Shown here in pieces: positions 16,690-24,926 of a stretch of 64,000 nucleotides of DNA (the stretch's first letter is position 1; the number at the start of each line of letters is the position of its first letter). The notes beneath the pieces are model-generated. The model did no database searches, was not told the DNA's origin, and saw only the letters and a list, made by a program, of their open reading frames with translations. Both the position numbers and the translations under genes were made by a program. This DNA is from Lientehia hominis (lineage in GTDB: Bacteria; Bacillota; Clostridia; Lachnospirales; Lachnospiraceae): assembly GCF_021044755.1 (NCBI RefSeq), contig NZ_JAJNOR010000003.1:124001-188000 (forward strand), in the 5' to 3' direction.

Positions 16690-19230
16690 TTACTTTATCC
16701 AGCTGACAAACGGATATCCATAGGATGCATAGTAAGCTTCCGCATCGTCCTGGGACATTTTATAAGTTCCCCCCGTCAGAGAATCATAAAGAATCAGGTT
16801 TTTAAACACATCGTAACCGATGATCAGCTCCGCTTTATCGTTTTCCGTCAGCGCCAACACCGGGTAGCCGCAGTCTACATAATAAAGCACCTGGTTCAGT
16901 ATACACCCGTGAAGGTCCAGGGCTCTGCCGGAAAATGCATCATTGAGTATCTCATAGGCCGTTCTCCCGGAAGCCAGCTCTCCGGCCACGTCCATTGTGA
17001 TATTTTCCTGCTTCAGCATAATGGAAAGGCAGGCCGCCAGCCTTTCATTTTCGGCGGACGCCGCCAAACTGTTCACATCTATCAGAGCCTCTGCAGCTCT
17101 GTTGGCCCTGGTCCAGATATAGTTTTCACCACTATCCACCACAACTCCCATTTTATCGTACACAAGACCAATGGCCTCACGCACAGAATAACAGATTCCC
17201 TGGAGCCTCCCGCTGGCATAAGCATAGTATCTCTTATCCGCTTTTCCCAGGTCTGCCGTGGATATCAGGCTCAGCTCTCTCGTATCCGTGCCGGCCACTT
17301 CCTTCGGGGTGGTAATACTCAATACCTTTTCTTTATTGTCCGAGGAAGACAGATTTAACGAATAAGTCGTTTTCTTAATTTCTGAAATCCGGCTGGAAAC
17401 AACGGATTTTTCCTCCTCACCAGCCTGATTCTGAATCAGGGCGTCGTCAAGAGCCGCGGCCCACGCACCGTCCGCACCTTTTGTTTCCCTGGTTATCTGT
17501 ATCTTTCCTTCTTCCACCTGGATATCGCTTATATAGATTCCATCCCTTTGATAAGTGGTCTGGATCTGCTGCTGCCGGTCAATTATCTCCAACGCATACA
17601 TCGGATAGTTGACGATCAGGCTCCCCTTTTCTATATCGGATTCTCTCGCCTTACCGTAGATAAAATCTCCGTCAATGAATCCCAGCGCGCGAATCGTCTC
17701 TCCCTCAGAAGCATGAATCGTGAAATTTGTCCCATCATCCATATAGAATACCTGGATGTTCTTTCCTCCGTAGATGTCTTCCTCTTCCTGCCACGCCACG
17801 GCGCTGGAATCTTCGCTGATAACAAAAGAGTCCTCTTTCATCCCGCTGATGATCTCCACGTACTCTTCACCGGAAAAATCAATGGCATAAATGCTGTTTC
17901 CGAACATAAGATAAAAAAGCTGGTTATTTCCTACATAAGAAAGTGTGCCGATCTCCTCCTTCAGAATCTGATACGGCTTGGTGGACGGAATAAAAAACAC
18001 TTCGTGAATGGCATTCTCCGACCGGCTGTACTGATAAAATACCAGCCCGCACTCACCTTCATGGCTTCCCCGGTTCATATACCCATAGACGGTAAAAGCC
18101 ACATCGCCCTCTTCCCCCACGCTGATTATCCGAAATTTATGCTGGTCATAAAGAGTCCTGACTCCGTGATCATTTTTTTCTTTAAAGGAAAATAGCTTCG
18201 ACGCCTCATTTTCTTTTTTATTATAGCTCCAAAGTTCTCCGTCCGCCACGAATGCCGTATAATCCCCGGCGCTGGCCGTCTCAATGGGAAGATTCCCCGG
18301 ACTCACGATTCCGAGTTCTATCTTTCCATTCTGTATGGTAATATCAGACGCTTCAAAGGATTGATCCATGGTGCGTTCATAAGCGATCAGCCACAGTTTC
18401 CCGTCTACATAGCGGACGCTGAAAAATTCCTTTACATTATAAGATTCCACCTTACCAGAATCCCCTTCAGCCGTAATGCCATACGAAAGCTCAATGGAAC
18501 CCACCATTTTATTCATTTCTTTAATATTGACTCTGATCTCTCCTGAACGCTGAGGCGACAAGTCCCCCCAGGTCACATGGCGGTAACTGGACTTAATATC
18601 CGCATAGCCCAGGGAGCTGTTGTCGGCATCGCTGCTGCTTTCCAGCTGAACCGTCAATTCCTCCGAGGTATTTTTCGAAAAAGCCAGTTCACTGAAGTTC
18701 TGAGCAAACGCGATCTGTTCTCCAATGTGAGTATCTCCATAATAACGAATCCGCGTATAATAATATGCACTGTCCCATTTATCAGTCTTTATTTTCAGTA
18801 TCAGAATGTATTCTGTCTCCGGATTCAGCAGATCCTGAAGAACAATCTCACCGCGCACTGTTTCACTGTCCCCAGAATACGAATCACAAGACTTTGTCTC
18901 TATTAAATTCTTACCGTCCAGACTGCGTATCTCAAATTCAATGCCCTTTACGGTGTTTCCATACGTATTGACCTGAAAAAACAGCTTCCTGTCCTGCGGT
19001 ATGGGGGTGATGGTATCCCTCATATACGGGGCCTCCATGGCATCGGTATAGCCATGAAGAGTGTTGACCGCGCTGCCTTCAAACTCCATGGTCACCACCG
19101 GAAGGCTCGCGCTGTCCATGACTGCATAAACTACTTCCTGTTTCTTTTTTCTTGTAAAAAACAGAACTGCCGCCACTGCGGCCACAAATACTATGGCCAG
19201 GACGAGCAGACGCTTTAATATCTTCTTCAT
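16690..19230 (-). CDS. membrane-anchored extracytoplasmic protein with C-terminal C39-peptidase-like segment, function unknown
   Basis: The product has 846 residues. One N-terminal hydrophobic helix (about 8-26) is followed by KKKQ, so the protein is probably anchored with most of its mass outside. The middle (about 40-600) is beta-rich and alternates short aromatic strands, suggestive of propeller or Ig-like repeats, without a recognised family motif. The last ~130 residues resemble Peptidase_C39-like papain folds: GCILNQVLYYVDCGYPVLAL followed by IIGYD, LYDSLTGG and a terminal PFVSWIK. The expected order is Cys, then His, then Asp; a clear catalytic His was not identified, so activity is doubtful. 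It has its own promoter at 19346-19374. Function is unassigned. Confidence 0.72.
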   Translation of the reverse strand: MKKILKRLLVLAIVFVAAVAAVLFFTRKKKQEVVYAVMDSASLPVVTMEFEGSAVNTLHGYTDAMEAPYMRDTITPIPQDRKLFFQVNTYGNTVKGIEFEIRSLDGKNLIETKSCDSYSGDSETVRGEIVLQDLLNPETEYILILKIKTDKWDSAYYYTRIRYYGDTHIGEQIAFAQNFSELAFSKNTSEELTVQLESSSDADNSSLGYADIKSSYRHVTWGDLSPQRSGEIRVNIKEMNKMVGSIELSYGITAEGDSGKVESYNVKEFFSVRYVDGKLWLIAYERTMDQSFEASDITIQNGKIELGIVSPGNLPIETASAGDYTAFVADGELWSYNKKENEASKLFSFKEKNDHGVRTLYDQHKFRIISVGEEGDVAFTVYGYMNRGSHEGECGLVFYQYSRSENAIHEVFFIPSTKPYQILKEEIGTLSYVGNNQLFYLMFGNSIYAIDFSGEEYVEIISGMKEDSFVISEDSSAVAWQEEEDIYGGKNIQVFYMDDGTNFTIHASEGETIRALGFIDGDFIYGKARESDIEKGSLIVNYPMYALEIIDRQQQIQTTYQRDGIYISDIQVEEGKIQITRETKGADGAWAAALDDALIQNQAGEEEKSVVSSRISEIKKTTYSLNLSSSDNKEKVLSITTPKEVAGTDTRELSLISTADLGKADKRYYAYASGRLQGICYSVREAIGLVYDKMGVVVDSGENYIWTRANRAAEALIDVNSLAASAENERLAACLSIMLKQENITMDVAGELASGRTAYEILNDAFSGRALDLHGCILNQVLYYVDCGYPVLALTENDKAELIIGYDVFKNLILYDSLTGGTYKMSQDDAEAYYASYGYPFVSWIK

Positions 19231-19345
19231 GGGTGCACTCCCTCATTTATCCATATCCTAAAACCTATCATCACCTGCCGCGCTCCGCGCACTGACGTGA
19301 TGCCGCAAAGCAGCCTTACTCCGCAGGATAAATATAGCCATGGCA

Positions 19346-19374
19346 ATTTTACCATGACTATATTGTAAGGTCAA
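19346..19374 (-). promoter_or_regulatory. promoter with overlapping inverted repeat for the 846-residue membrane protein
   Basis: TTGACC and TAAAAT are spaced 17 bases on the minus strand. The spacer and -10 are embedded in an imperfect inverted repeat, TATAGCCATGG/CCATGACTATA (19335-19362), which could be an operator. Confidence 0.5.
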
Positions 19375-19421
19375 ACAAAAGAAACCTCAACCGCTTTTTT
19401 ATTAACTTTTTCTTAGTATTC

Positions 19422-19889
19422 CTACCAGTATTTTTTTCTGCTGCTGCTCCTGCGGATTCTTCTTCTGCACACTTCGTGATATAAAAGAACCTCTATGGCA
19501 GCTTTCAGCCACTCTGCCTCGACGTCACTGGCTTCCTCCGGAAGCTCCTTCTGATAGACCTCATCGCAGAGCCTGCGGAGTCCTACCCGGTCTGGGTATT
19601 CATCATATAGGATACTTCCTTCATAATCAATGGTATCGCACAGATCATTAATGCTTCCCTGGATTTTTTTCATTTTCTCAGGATACATCGCCTGGAAATA
19701 CTCCATGTCCCGCCCGATATCCTGGCTGTCTGCCATACTGCCGCTCATCTGAGCGCTCTGGCTGTTTCCATACTCCAGATCCGCGGCCCTCATCCAGGAA
19801 ACTGGACGCATCAGACCGCCGGGATATGTCCGCCTGAATGGGCGGCCTCCATAATAATCCCAAATAAAATCACTGTATCGTTCTGCCAT
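19422..19889 (-). CDS. conserved-looking small hypothetical protein
   Basis: The product has 155 residues, with no signal peptide or membrane helix. The N-terminal third is rich in Tyr, Arg and Gly (DYYGGRPFRRTYPGG). A helical centre carries EYFQAMYPEKMKKIQ, and a strongly basic C-terminus reads RRRIRRSSSRKK. It is probably soluble and may bind nucleic acid or membrane through the basic tail. AGGTGGCAG precedes the ATG at 19889. It lies between the YwmB-like gene and the 846-residue membrane protein gene on the same strand. No family was recognised and no function is proposed. Confidence 0.6.
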   Translation of the reverse strand: MAERYSDFIWDYYGGRPFRRTYPGGLMRPVSWMRAADLEYGNSQSAQMSGSMADSQDIGRDMEYFQAMYPEKMKKIQGSINDLCDTIDYEGSILYDEYPDRVGLRRLCDEVYQKELPEEASDVEAEWLKAAIEVLLYHEVCRRRIRRSSSRKKYW

Positions 19890-19983
19890 CTAGCTGCCAC
19901 CTTATATCCATAATATAATACAGCATATGCAGTCTCTGCCGGATTTGTTACTCATATAAAATGACCGGGCGCAGCGGTATTCA

Positions 19984-20799
19984 TTAATAATCTGCACGTA
20001 TTATGGGACATCCCAGATGAAAGATGGTCTTGTTCTCCTGTTCGTCGTAGGATACAGCCAGATTCAGATTAACGTTCCTTCCTGCAATGCTTTTAGCTTC
20101 TCCGGCGCCTTTGGCATACGCATAGACCGTATAAAGCTCTTCTTCGTTCATCTCTTCAACCTGCTCTGCGTTCATTTCATCCAGAAGGGATTCCACGATG
20201 ATCCCCTGCTCTTCTCTTGAAAGGCGGCCCTCATAGCTCCCCTCCATTTCGACATAGACCTGTTCTTCCAGCCCGCAGCCCGCGGTCGCTTCATCCAGGC
20301 GTTTCTGCCCCTTCAAAGCCTTTTCCGCGCTGATCTGCCCCTGCAGGTAGATGTCCGCCCGCAGATAATTTTCCTGCCGGAGTTCATACGGGCTTATCTC
20401 TTCTTCCCGGGTCAGAAAAGAGAGCCTCAGGACAGAGCTTCCATCGCCCGCGGTCTGCTCCAGGGTGATGCTGTTTCCATCTTTCAGATGCTCCTGGCTA
20501 ATACGTCTGCTCTCCGTTTCTCCGGCTTCGGCATCCATGCCCTGTGTATTCAATTTATCCGTCAAATTCTCCAAAAAGGTCTTTTTTTCTTCTATTAAAT
20601 AGTATGCGTCATCCAAATAGCCTTCACGATAGATATGACAGCTGCTGTCAGAAAAATTGGCTTTTTCAAAAGCTGTCAGCACCGTTTCCCTCACATCTGT
20701 ATCCGGCCCCCTGAACATTAAAACCGCCACTGCAAGCAGAAGCATTCCCAAAAGGCACAACTTCCATTTCCCGGCCGCTTTCCGAAGCCCTTTTCCCAT
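19984..20799 (-). CDS. YwmB-like TATA-box-binding-fold protein
   Basis: A 271-residue protein with one N-terminal membrane helix (about 15-31) and an extracytoplasmic domain. Size, anchor, spacing of short beta strands and position near murA match the YwmB family, whose members have a duplicated TATA-binding-protein-like fold and unknown function. The ATG at 20799 has AAGGGG upstream; the earlier in-frame ATG at 20823 has no convincing ribosome site. Family assignment rests on overall pattern, not on a unique motif. Confidence 0.62.
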   Translation of the reverse strand: MGKGLRKAAGKWKLCLLGMLLLAVAVLMFRGPDTDVRETVLTAFEKANFSDSSCHIYREGYLDDAYYLIEEKKTFLENLTDKLNTQGMDAEAGETESRRISQEHLKDGNSITLEQTAGDGSSVLRLSFLTREEEISPYELRQENYLRADIYLQGQISAEKALKGQKRLDEATAGCGLEEQVYVEMEGSYEGRLSREEQGIIVESLLDEMNAEQVEEMNEEELYTVYAYAKGAGEAKSIAGRNVNLNLAVSYDEQENKTIFHLGCPIIRADY

Positions 20800-20885
20800 A
20801 CTGCAATCCCCTTCCTTTCTCATTCTTCTATTATTATAAGAATTTCCAGATGCAGGGAATTTTATGCAGAAAAGAATTTACTGGT

Positions 20886-21468
20886 ATGATACTATGTACT
20901 TTTTGGAATCATTCTATTAGTCCTAGTTAAGAAATCGGATTTTCCGTTTCTGCCTGCCTCTGCCTGGGGAACACCGGCCGCTGCCCTGCGGCGCTCTCCT
21001 TTAGGCCGGCCCGGAATCGTTCTGCCGGTTTTCTTTCTGCCGCACCGTTATAAATGTTTTCCATTTTCCTGATTCCAGAAAAGGATCGGATATCCCCAGG
21101 GCCCGCACGCCTTACGGCGGCGGGCCTCCGTGGCCGCCTCAATGACTTTCACAACAAATAAAAGCTTATTTCGGTGCGGGAAGAGGAGCAGGAGGAATGA
21201 TCCGATTCCATCGTAAGGGGAGCGCTGCAAAGGCGTTGGCAGGATCTTCCCGGCCGAAAGGGAGGCAAAAATCGCATATCATGCGGATTTTTGTTGGAAT
21301 CTGACATGGAAAAATATCGATTTATCCATATCAGTTGGAAAGGACCGACCGAAGGCCGCAAAGATGCTGGTTACGGCTGCCAGCGACCCGCCTGGATGGA
21401 AGCGGACTTCCTCCTGTCTCCTCTGGTTTGCAAAGATAAATTTGTTTGAAAGGTATTCAAAGGTATAC
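20886..21468. repeat. dispersed repeat copy 1 (about 0.58 kb, internally deleted relative to copy 2)
   Basis: About 500 bases here are nearly identical to 57416-57952, in the same orientation. Both copies open with ATGATACTA and a TACTTTTTGGAATCATT block, and close with AGTATTCAAAGGTATAC-like sequence. This copy lacks roughly 150 bases present at about 57262-57412. Single-base indels between copies break every reading frame, so no conserved protein is supported. The ends form a weak, imperfect terminal inverted repeat. It fills the gap between the YwmB-like gene and the rpsR terminator, which is otherwise empty. Confidence 0.85.
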
Positions 21469-21498
21469 AAAAAGAAGCGCCGTCCGGCGCTTCTTAAA
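21468..21498 (-). terminator. intrinsic terminator after rpsR
   Basis: Minus-strand AGAAGCGCCG pairs with CGGCGCTTCT around a 2-base turn and runs into TTTTG. It ends the rpsF-ssb-rpsR transcript and abuts the dispersed repeat. Confidence 0.85.
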
Positions 21499-21503
21499 AT
21501 TCA

Positions 21504-21767
21504 TTACTCCATTGTATAGGGCATTAAAGCAATATGTCTTGCTCTCTTGATGGCAACGGTCAGCGCGCGCTGATGCTTCGCGCAGTTGCCGGTGATTCTT
21601 CTGGGAAGAATCTTTCCTCTCTCAGAAACATATCTCTTTAACTTTGCAACGTCCTTATAATCAATGACGCCGTTTTTATCGCCGCAGAACACGCAAACCT
21701 TTTTCCTTCTGCGTCCGCCTCTTCTCTTCATCGGAGAATCCGCTCTATCACCTCTTGTGTAAGCCAT
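21504..21767 (-). CDS. rpsR: 30S ribosomal protein S18
   Basis: S18 binds the platform of the 30S subunit with S6. The 87-residue product carries the family block DYKDVAKLKRYVSERGKILPRR and the TGNCAKHQRALTVAIKRAR tail. The basic N-terminus includes CVFCGDKNG, the Cys-containing form of S18. GGAGG lies upstream of the ATG. It is the last gene of rpsF-ssb-rpsR and is followed by a strong terminator. Confidence 0.97.
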   Translation of the reverse strand: MAYTRGDRADSPMKRRGGRRRKKVCVFCGDKNGVIDYKDVAKLKRYVSERGKILPRRITGNCAKHQRALTVAIKRARHIALMPYTME

Positions 21768-21796
21768 GGTTAAAACCTCCTTATTCCGAATATGAT

Positions 21797-22255
21797 CTAA
21801 TTAAACGGGAGACCCTCATCTTCTACTCCATCGGGAATATTCATAAAACCATCATCCACCGCGCTGCTGGGCTGAGGTCTGGCTTCCTGGCGGAAGGAGC
21901 TGCCGGCATTCTGAGCGGACGCGCTTTTGCTCTCCGCGAATTCCTGATCCTCCACCACTACATCCGTGGTATACACCTTCTGACCGTCCCGGTTCGTATA
22001 ACTTCCGGTCTGAATCCGGCCGGTCACCACAATCCTGGTTCCCTGATGCAGATATTTTTCCGCGAATTCCGCGCTTCTTCCAAAAGCAACACAGGATATA
22101 AAATCCGCCGTCTGGTCATTGCCGTCGCCGCCGCCGCGGCTGAACCTTCTGTCAACTGCAAGCGTATACCGTGCAATAGCCATGGCCTTTTCACCCTGCG
22201 AATAACGAATGTCGGGGTCTCTGGTCAATCTTCCCATGAGTATTACTTTATTCAT
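21797..22255 (-). CDS. ssb: single-stranded DNA-binding protein
   Basis: SSB of 152 residues with an OB fold: MNKVILMGRLTRDPDIRYSQ at the start, FISCVAFGRSAEFAEKYL in the middle and VVTGRIQTGSYTNRDG after it. The tail ends DEGLPFN, close to the acidic DDDIPF-type tip that recruits partner proteins. It lies between rpsF and rpsR, the standard Firmicutes order, and is spaced 21 and 29 bases from them. Confidence 0.96.
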   Translation of the reverse strand: MNKVILMGRLTRDPDIRYSQGEKAMAIARYTLAVDRRFSRGGGDGNDQTADFISCVAFGRSAEFAEKYLHQGTRIVVTGRIQTGSYTNRDGQKVYTTDVVVEDQEFAESKSASAQNAGSSFRQEARPQPSSAVDDGFMNIPDGVEDEGLPFN

Positions 22256-22276
22256 GCAATCTCCTCTTTTCTTTTC

Positions 22277-22564
22277 TTACGCGTCCTGTCTCACGCATAA
22301 ATATCTGATTACAGGCTCCATGATACGAATGTGGCTTTCCACTTCGTTCGGGCAATTAGAATCAGATTCGAACTGGATGAAATAATAAAATCCCTCTTTC
22401 ATCTTCTGGATCTCGTAAGCAAGTCTTTTCTTGCCCCACTCATCCACATTTGTGATGGTACCGCCGAAACGGGTGATGTAAGACTGCACTTTCTCTAAAG
22501 CGGCTGCCTTCTCTTCCTCTTCCAGCTTTGCACTCAGCACAAGCGCTAATTCGTATTTGTTCAT
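22277..22564 (-). CDS. rpsF: 30S ribosomal protein S6
   Basis: S6 pairs with S18 on the 30S platform. The 95-residue product starts MNKYELALVLSAKLEEEEK and has GGTITNVDEWGKKRLAYEI and GFYYFIQFES, all family-typical. AAAAGGAGG precedes the ATG at 22564; the longer ORF to 22657 has no ribosome site at its start and crosses the promoter. It is the first gene of the operon. Confidence 0.97.
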   Translation of the reverse strand: MNKYELALVLSAKLEEEEKAAALEKVQSYITRFGGTITNVDEWGKKRLAYEIQKMKEGFYYFIQFESDSNCPNEVESHIRIMEPVIRYLCVRQDA

Positions 22565-22574
22565 GCTGTTTACC

Positions 22575-22640
22575 TCCTTTTGGTCTCTGGCCCCCTGCTT
22601 ATTCCATCGGGGAGCAAGGAAATGTATAACTACTGTCACA
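22575..22640 (-). promoter_or_regulatory. possible S6:S18 autoregulatory leader
   Basis: The rpsF leader contains a CCCC...GGGG stem around a CCGATGG-type bulge. Leaders bound by the S6:S18 complex are known in many bacteria and carry a conserved CCG element. The match here is only suggestive. Confidence 0.35.
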
Positions 22641-22647
22641 AATAAAG

Positions 22648-22676
22648 ATTCTACCATGTTTTGACAAGGTTGGCAA
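22648..22676 (-). promoter_or_regulatory. promoter for rpsF-ssb-rpsR
   Basis: TTGCCA and TAGAAT on the minus strand, spaced 17 bases, about 85 bases upstream of the rpsF ATG. Confidence 0.6.
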
Positions 22677-22689
22677 GAGGTTTTTGACC

Positions 22690-22881
22690 TCAGTCCTGAT
22701 CTTCCGGTCTGCGGCGTCCCCGGCAGTTCTTTTCCACTAACTTACGCGGCACCATGATCAGATGCCCGCAGCCCATGCACTTTAATTTAAAGTCCATCCC
22801 CACCCGGGTGATTTCCCACTCACTGCTTCCACAGGGATGAGGCTTCTTAAGCTTGACAATATCGCCGATCTGAAATTCCAT
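22690..22881 (-). CDS. DUF951 family protein
   Basis: A 63-residue protein of the DUF951 family: FQIGDIVKLKKPHPCGSSEW at the start, then GMDFKLKCMGCGH and IMVPRKLVEKN. The three Cys residues suggest a small metal-binding or SH3-like fold. AAAGGAGG precedes the ATG. Family members commonly sit near rpsF and replication genes in Firmicutes. Function is not established; recognition of the family is firm. Confidence 0.88.
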   Translation of the reverse strand: MEFQIGDIVKLKKPHPCGSSEWEITRVGMDFKLKCMGCGHLIMVPRKLVEKNCRGRRRPEDQD

Positions 22882-22915
22882 CTTGTCCTCCTTTCGGAAT
22901 CCGTTTAATTCGTTA

Positions 22916-23635
22916 TCACTTTAGGAACATTCCCAATACTTCCCCAATCGGCGCTGCGATCACCAAGTCTGCCCTTCTGTCCATGGGGGTGATTCCCTTA
23001 TTGATGAGAACAAGCTTCTTGCCGCGGTAATAATCAATGAGGCCGGCCGCAGGGTATACGGTCAGCGATGTGCCTCCGATGATCAGCACATCCGCAGCCG
23101 CTATGTAAGAAATGGCTTTCTGCATGATTCCATAATCAAGTCCTTCCTCATACAGTACCACGTCCGGCTTGATGATGCCCCCGCATTCACAGATTGGAAT
23201 TTCCTTCGCCTCCAAGATATAATCCGCATCGTAGAATCTCCCGCATCTGGTGCAGAAATTCCTGTGTACAGAACCGTGGAGCTCCAGTACCTCCTTGCTC
23301 CCGGCCATCTGATGCAGGCCGTCTATGTTCTGAGTGATGACCGCTTTTAGTTTCCCCTCCTGCTCCAGCTTTGCCAGCGCCAGGTGAGCCGGGTTCGGCT
23401 CTGCCTCCTTGAAAATCATTTTCTTTTTATAAAACCGGTAAAATTCCTTTGTGTTCTTTCGATAGAAGCTATGGCTTAAAATGGTCTCAGGAGGATAGTC
23501 ATATTCCTGGTTATATAATCCGTCCACACTTCTGAAGTCCGGAATATTACTCTCCGTAGAAACGCCTGCTCCGCCGAAGAACACAATGTTTTCACTGTTC
23601 ACGACCCATTCCCGCAGCTGTTCTCTCTCTTCCAT
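22916..23635 (-). CDS. Sir2-family NAD-dependent protein deacylase
   Basis: Sirtuin of 239 residues that removes acyl groups from lysines using NAD. Motifs in order: GAGVSTESNIPDFRS (NAD binding, near 22), TQNIDGLHQMAG with ELHGSVH (catalytic His near 120), a zinc site CTRCGRF and CECGG, GGTSLTVYPAAG and LVINKG. All catalytic and zinc residues appear present. GGAGG lies six bases before the ATG. It sits between DUF951 and a GNAT gene; whether it opposes that acetyltransferase is speculative. Confidence 0.92.
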   Translation of the reverse strand: MEEREQLREWVVNSENIVFFGGAGVSTESNIPDFRSVDGLYNQEYDYPPETILSHSFYRKNTKEFYRFYKKKMIFKEAEPNPAHLALAKLEQEGKLKAVITQNIDGLHQMAGSKEVLELHGSVHRNFCTRCGRFYDADYILEAKEIPICECGGIIKPDVVLYEEGLDYGIMQKAISYIAAADVLIIGGTSLTVYPAAGLIDYYRGKKLVLINKGITPMDRRADLVIAAPIGEVLGMFLK

Positions 23636-23687
23636 ATTTATCCTCCTTCATCCATTCAAAACAGAAAACGGCAATTTCGCCTGTCTT

Positions 23688-24923
23688 TCAGACGATCTCG
23701 TTGATAAAAGGCGCCCGGCAGACGCGGACAGCATTGAGATCAGCCTCCCATTTTTCCATTTCATCCCTCAATCTGCCTGTCTCCCCGCCGCTCCATATGG
23801 CCTCTGCGGCCTTAAGCTCTCCTTCCGCGTTCTCAGAAAGCCCCTCTAACCGTATGGCCTGCTCTTCAAGAAGCACCGGCAATTCCCTGGCTCCTGACAA
23901 CCATTCAAAAAGCCCCTGTATCTCACATCGCATCCAGTGTTTTCCGATGCTCAGATCTGGCCTCTCTGTCCGCCGTACCTGGCTTCCAACCGGTGAAAGC
24001 TTCCATATATAATATCCTTCATTCTCAGAGATCAAAGAATCCGTGACCAGCATATACAGTTCCACCGGATACTCTGACGTAAAAAGCTTCAGAAAGCTCT
24101 CCACGTCCGTGATCCGGCCCATGATGACCGGCTTTTTCTCATTCATGAAAAACGAAGAACCGTTTACTGTGATCTCTCCGTTAAAATAACCGCGCAGCGC
24201 TTCCAAAACGAAGGAACCGTCCTTCTGACGGCAAAGGATTTCCCGGACTTCCACAGGCTCCTCCCCCCAAAAAGGGACACAGGCTTTCATTTCCCCGGCT
24301 TCTTCCTCAAATAATAAGATTCCGCCTCCTTCGCTCTCCGTCTCCGCCAGCAGCGTCTGATAATAAGGCTTGTCCCGCTCCGGATAACAATCAAAGCTCT
24401 CCGTCAAGATTTCAGAGGAAAAGCCGACCATCGACGGGATATCTCTTCTGTCCGCCCTTCGGGCGGACAAGCCGTCTGTGCCTTTTCTGCTGCCTTCTCC
24501 GCAGATCCTGCCCGCATTCATCCTGTAAAAGTACCGGAAACCAAAGGGGCGGTAGATTGCCTCACTGGCAGGCATCAAAAAAACAAAGGGAAGGCCCTTG
24601 TCATACAAGTCCTTCAGACTTTTCACAAGAAGGCGTCTCATCAAGCCCTTGTGACGGTGTTCCGGCCTGGTCGCCACCGCTATCACATAGCGGCTCATGG
24701 CAGTAAATCCATTCACATACATCTTGTATGGATTCAGCTGCAGCATGGAGGCCAGCTCTCCCTCCCGATCATATATCCCATAGCACTCATTTCCCAACAC
24801 CTTATACGCATCATAATAATCAAGAAATCCGGCAGAATCCTCTGTAAAAACAGTCTCCCAAAGCTTTCTGCAGGCTCTCCGATCCTGCTTTCCCAGTATG
24901 CGGGCTTCCCATTTTTCTTCCAC
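23688..24923 (-). CDS. GNAT acetyltransferase, Eis-like, with C-terminal sterol-carrier-like domain
   Basis: Two-domain acetyltransferase of 411 residues. The first ~150 contain a GNAT fold with AVATRPEHRHKGLMRRLL (acetyl-CoA binding) and VFLMPASEAIYRPFGFRY, both characteristic of the Eis family. A second GNAT-like half follows, then an SCP2-like C-terminal domain. Eis-type enzymes acetylate amines such as aminoglycosides or lysines; the substrate here is unknown. The start is a GTG at 24923 with GGGAG nine bases upstream, three bases after the DUF2156 stop, so the two are co-transcribed. Confidence 0.85.
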   Translation of the reverse strand: MEEKWEARILGKQDRRACRKLWETVFTEDSAGFLDYYDAYKVLGNECYGIYDREGELASMLQLNPYKMYVNGFTAMSRYVIAVATRPEHRHKGLMRRLLVKSLKDLYDKGLPFVFLMPASEAIYRPFGFRYFYRMNAGRICGEGSRKGTDGLSARRADRRDIPSMVGFSSEILTESFDCYPERDKPYYQTLLAETESEGGGILLFEEEAGEMKACVPFWGEEPVEVREILCRQKDGSFVLEALRGYFNGEITVNGSSFFMNEKKPVIMGRITDVESFLKLFTSEYPVELYMLVTDSLISENEGYYIWKLSPVGSQVRRTERPDLSIGKHWMRCEIQGLFEWLSGARELPVLLEEQAIRLEGLSENAEGELKAAEAIWSGGETGRLRDEMEKWEADLNAVRVCRAPFINEIV

Positions 24924-24926
24924 GGA

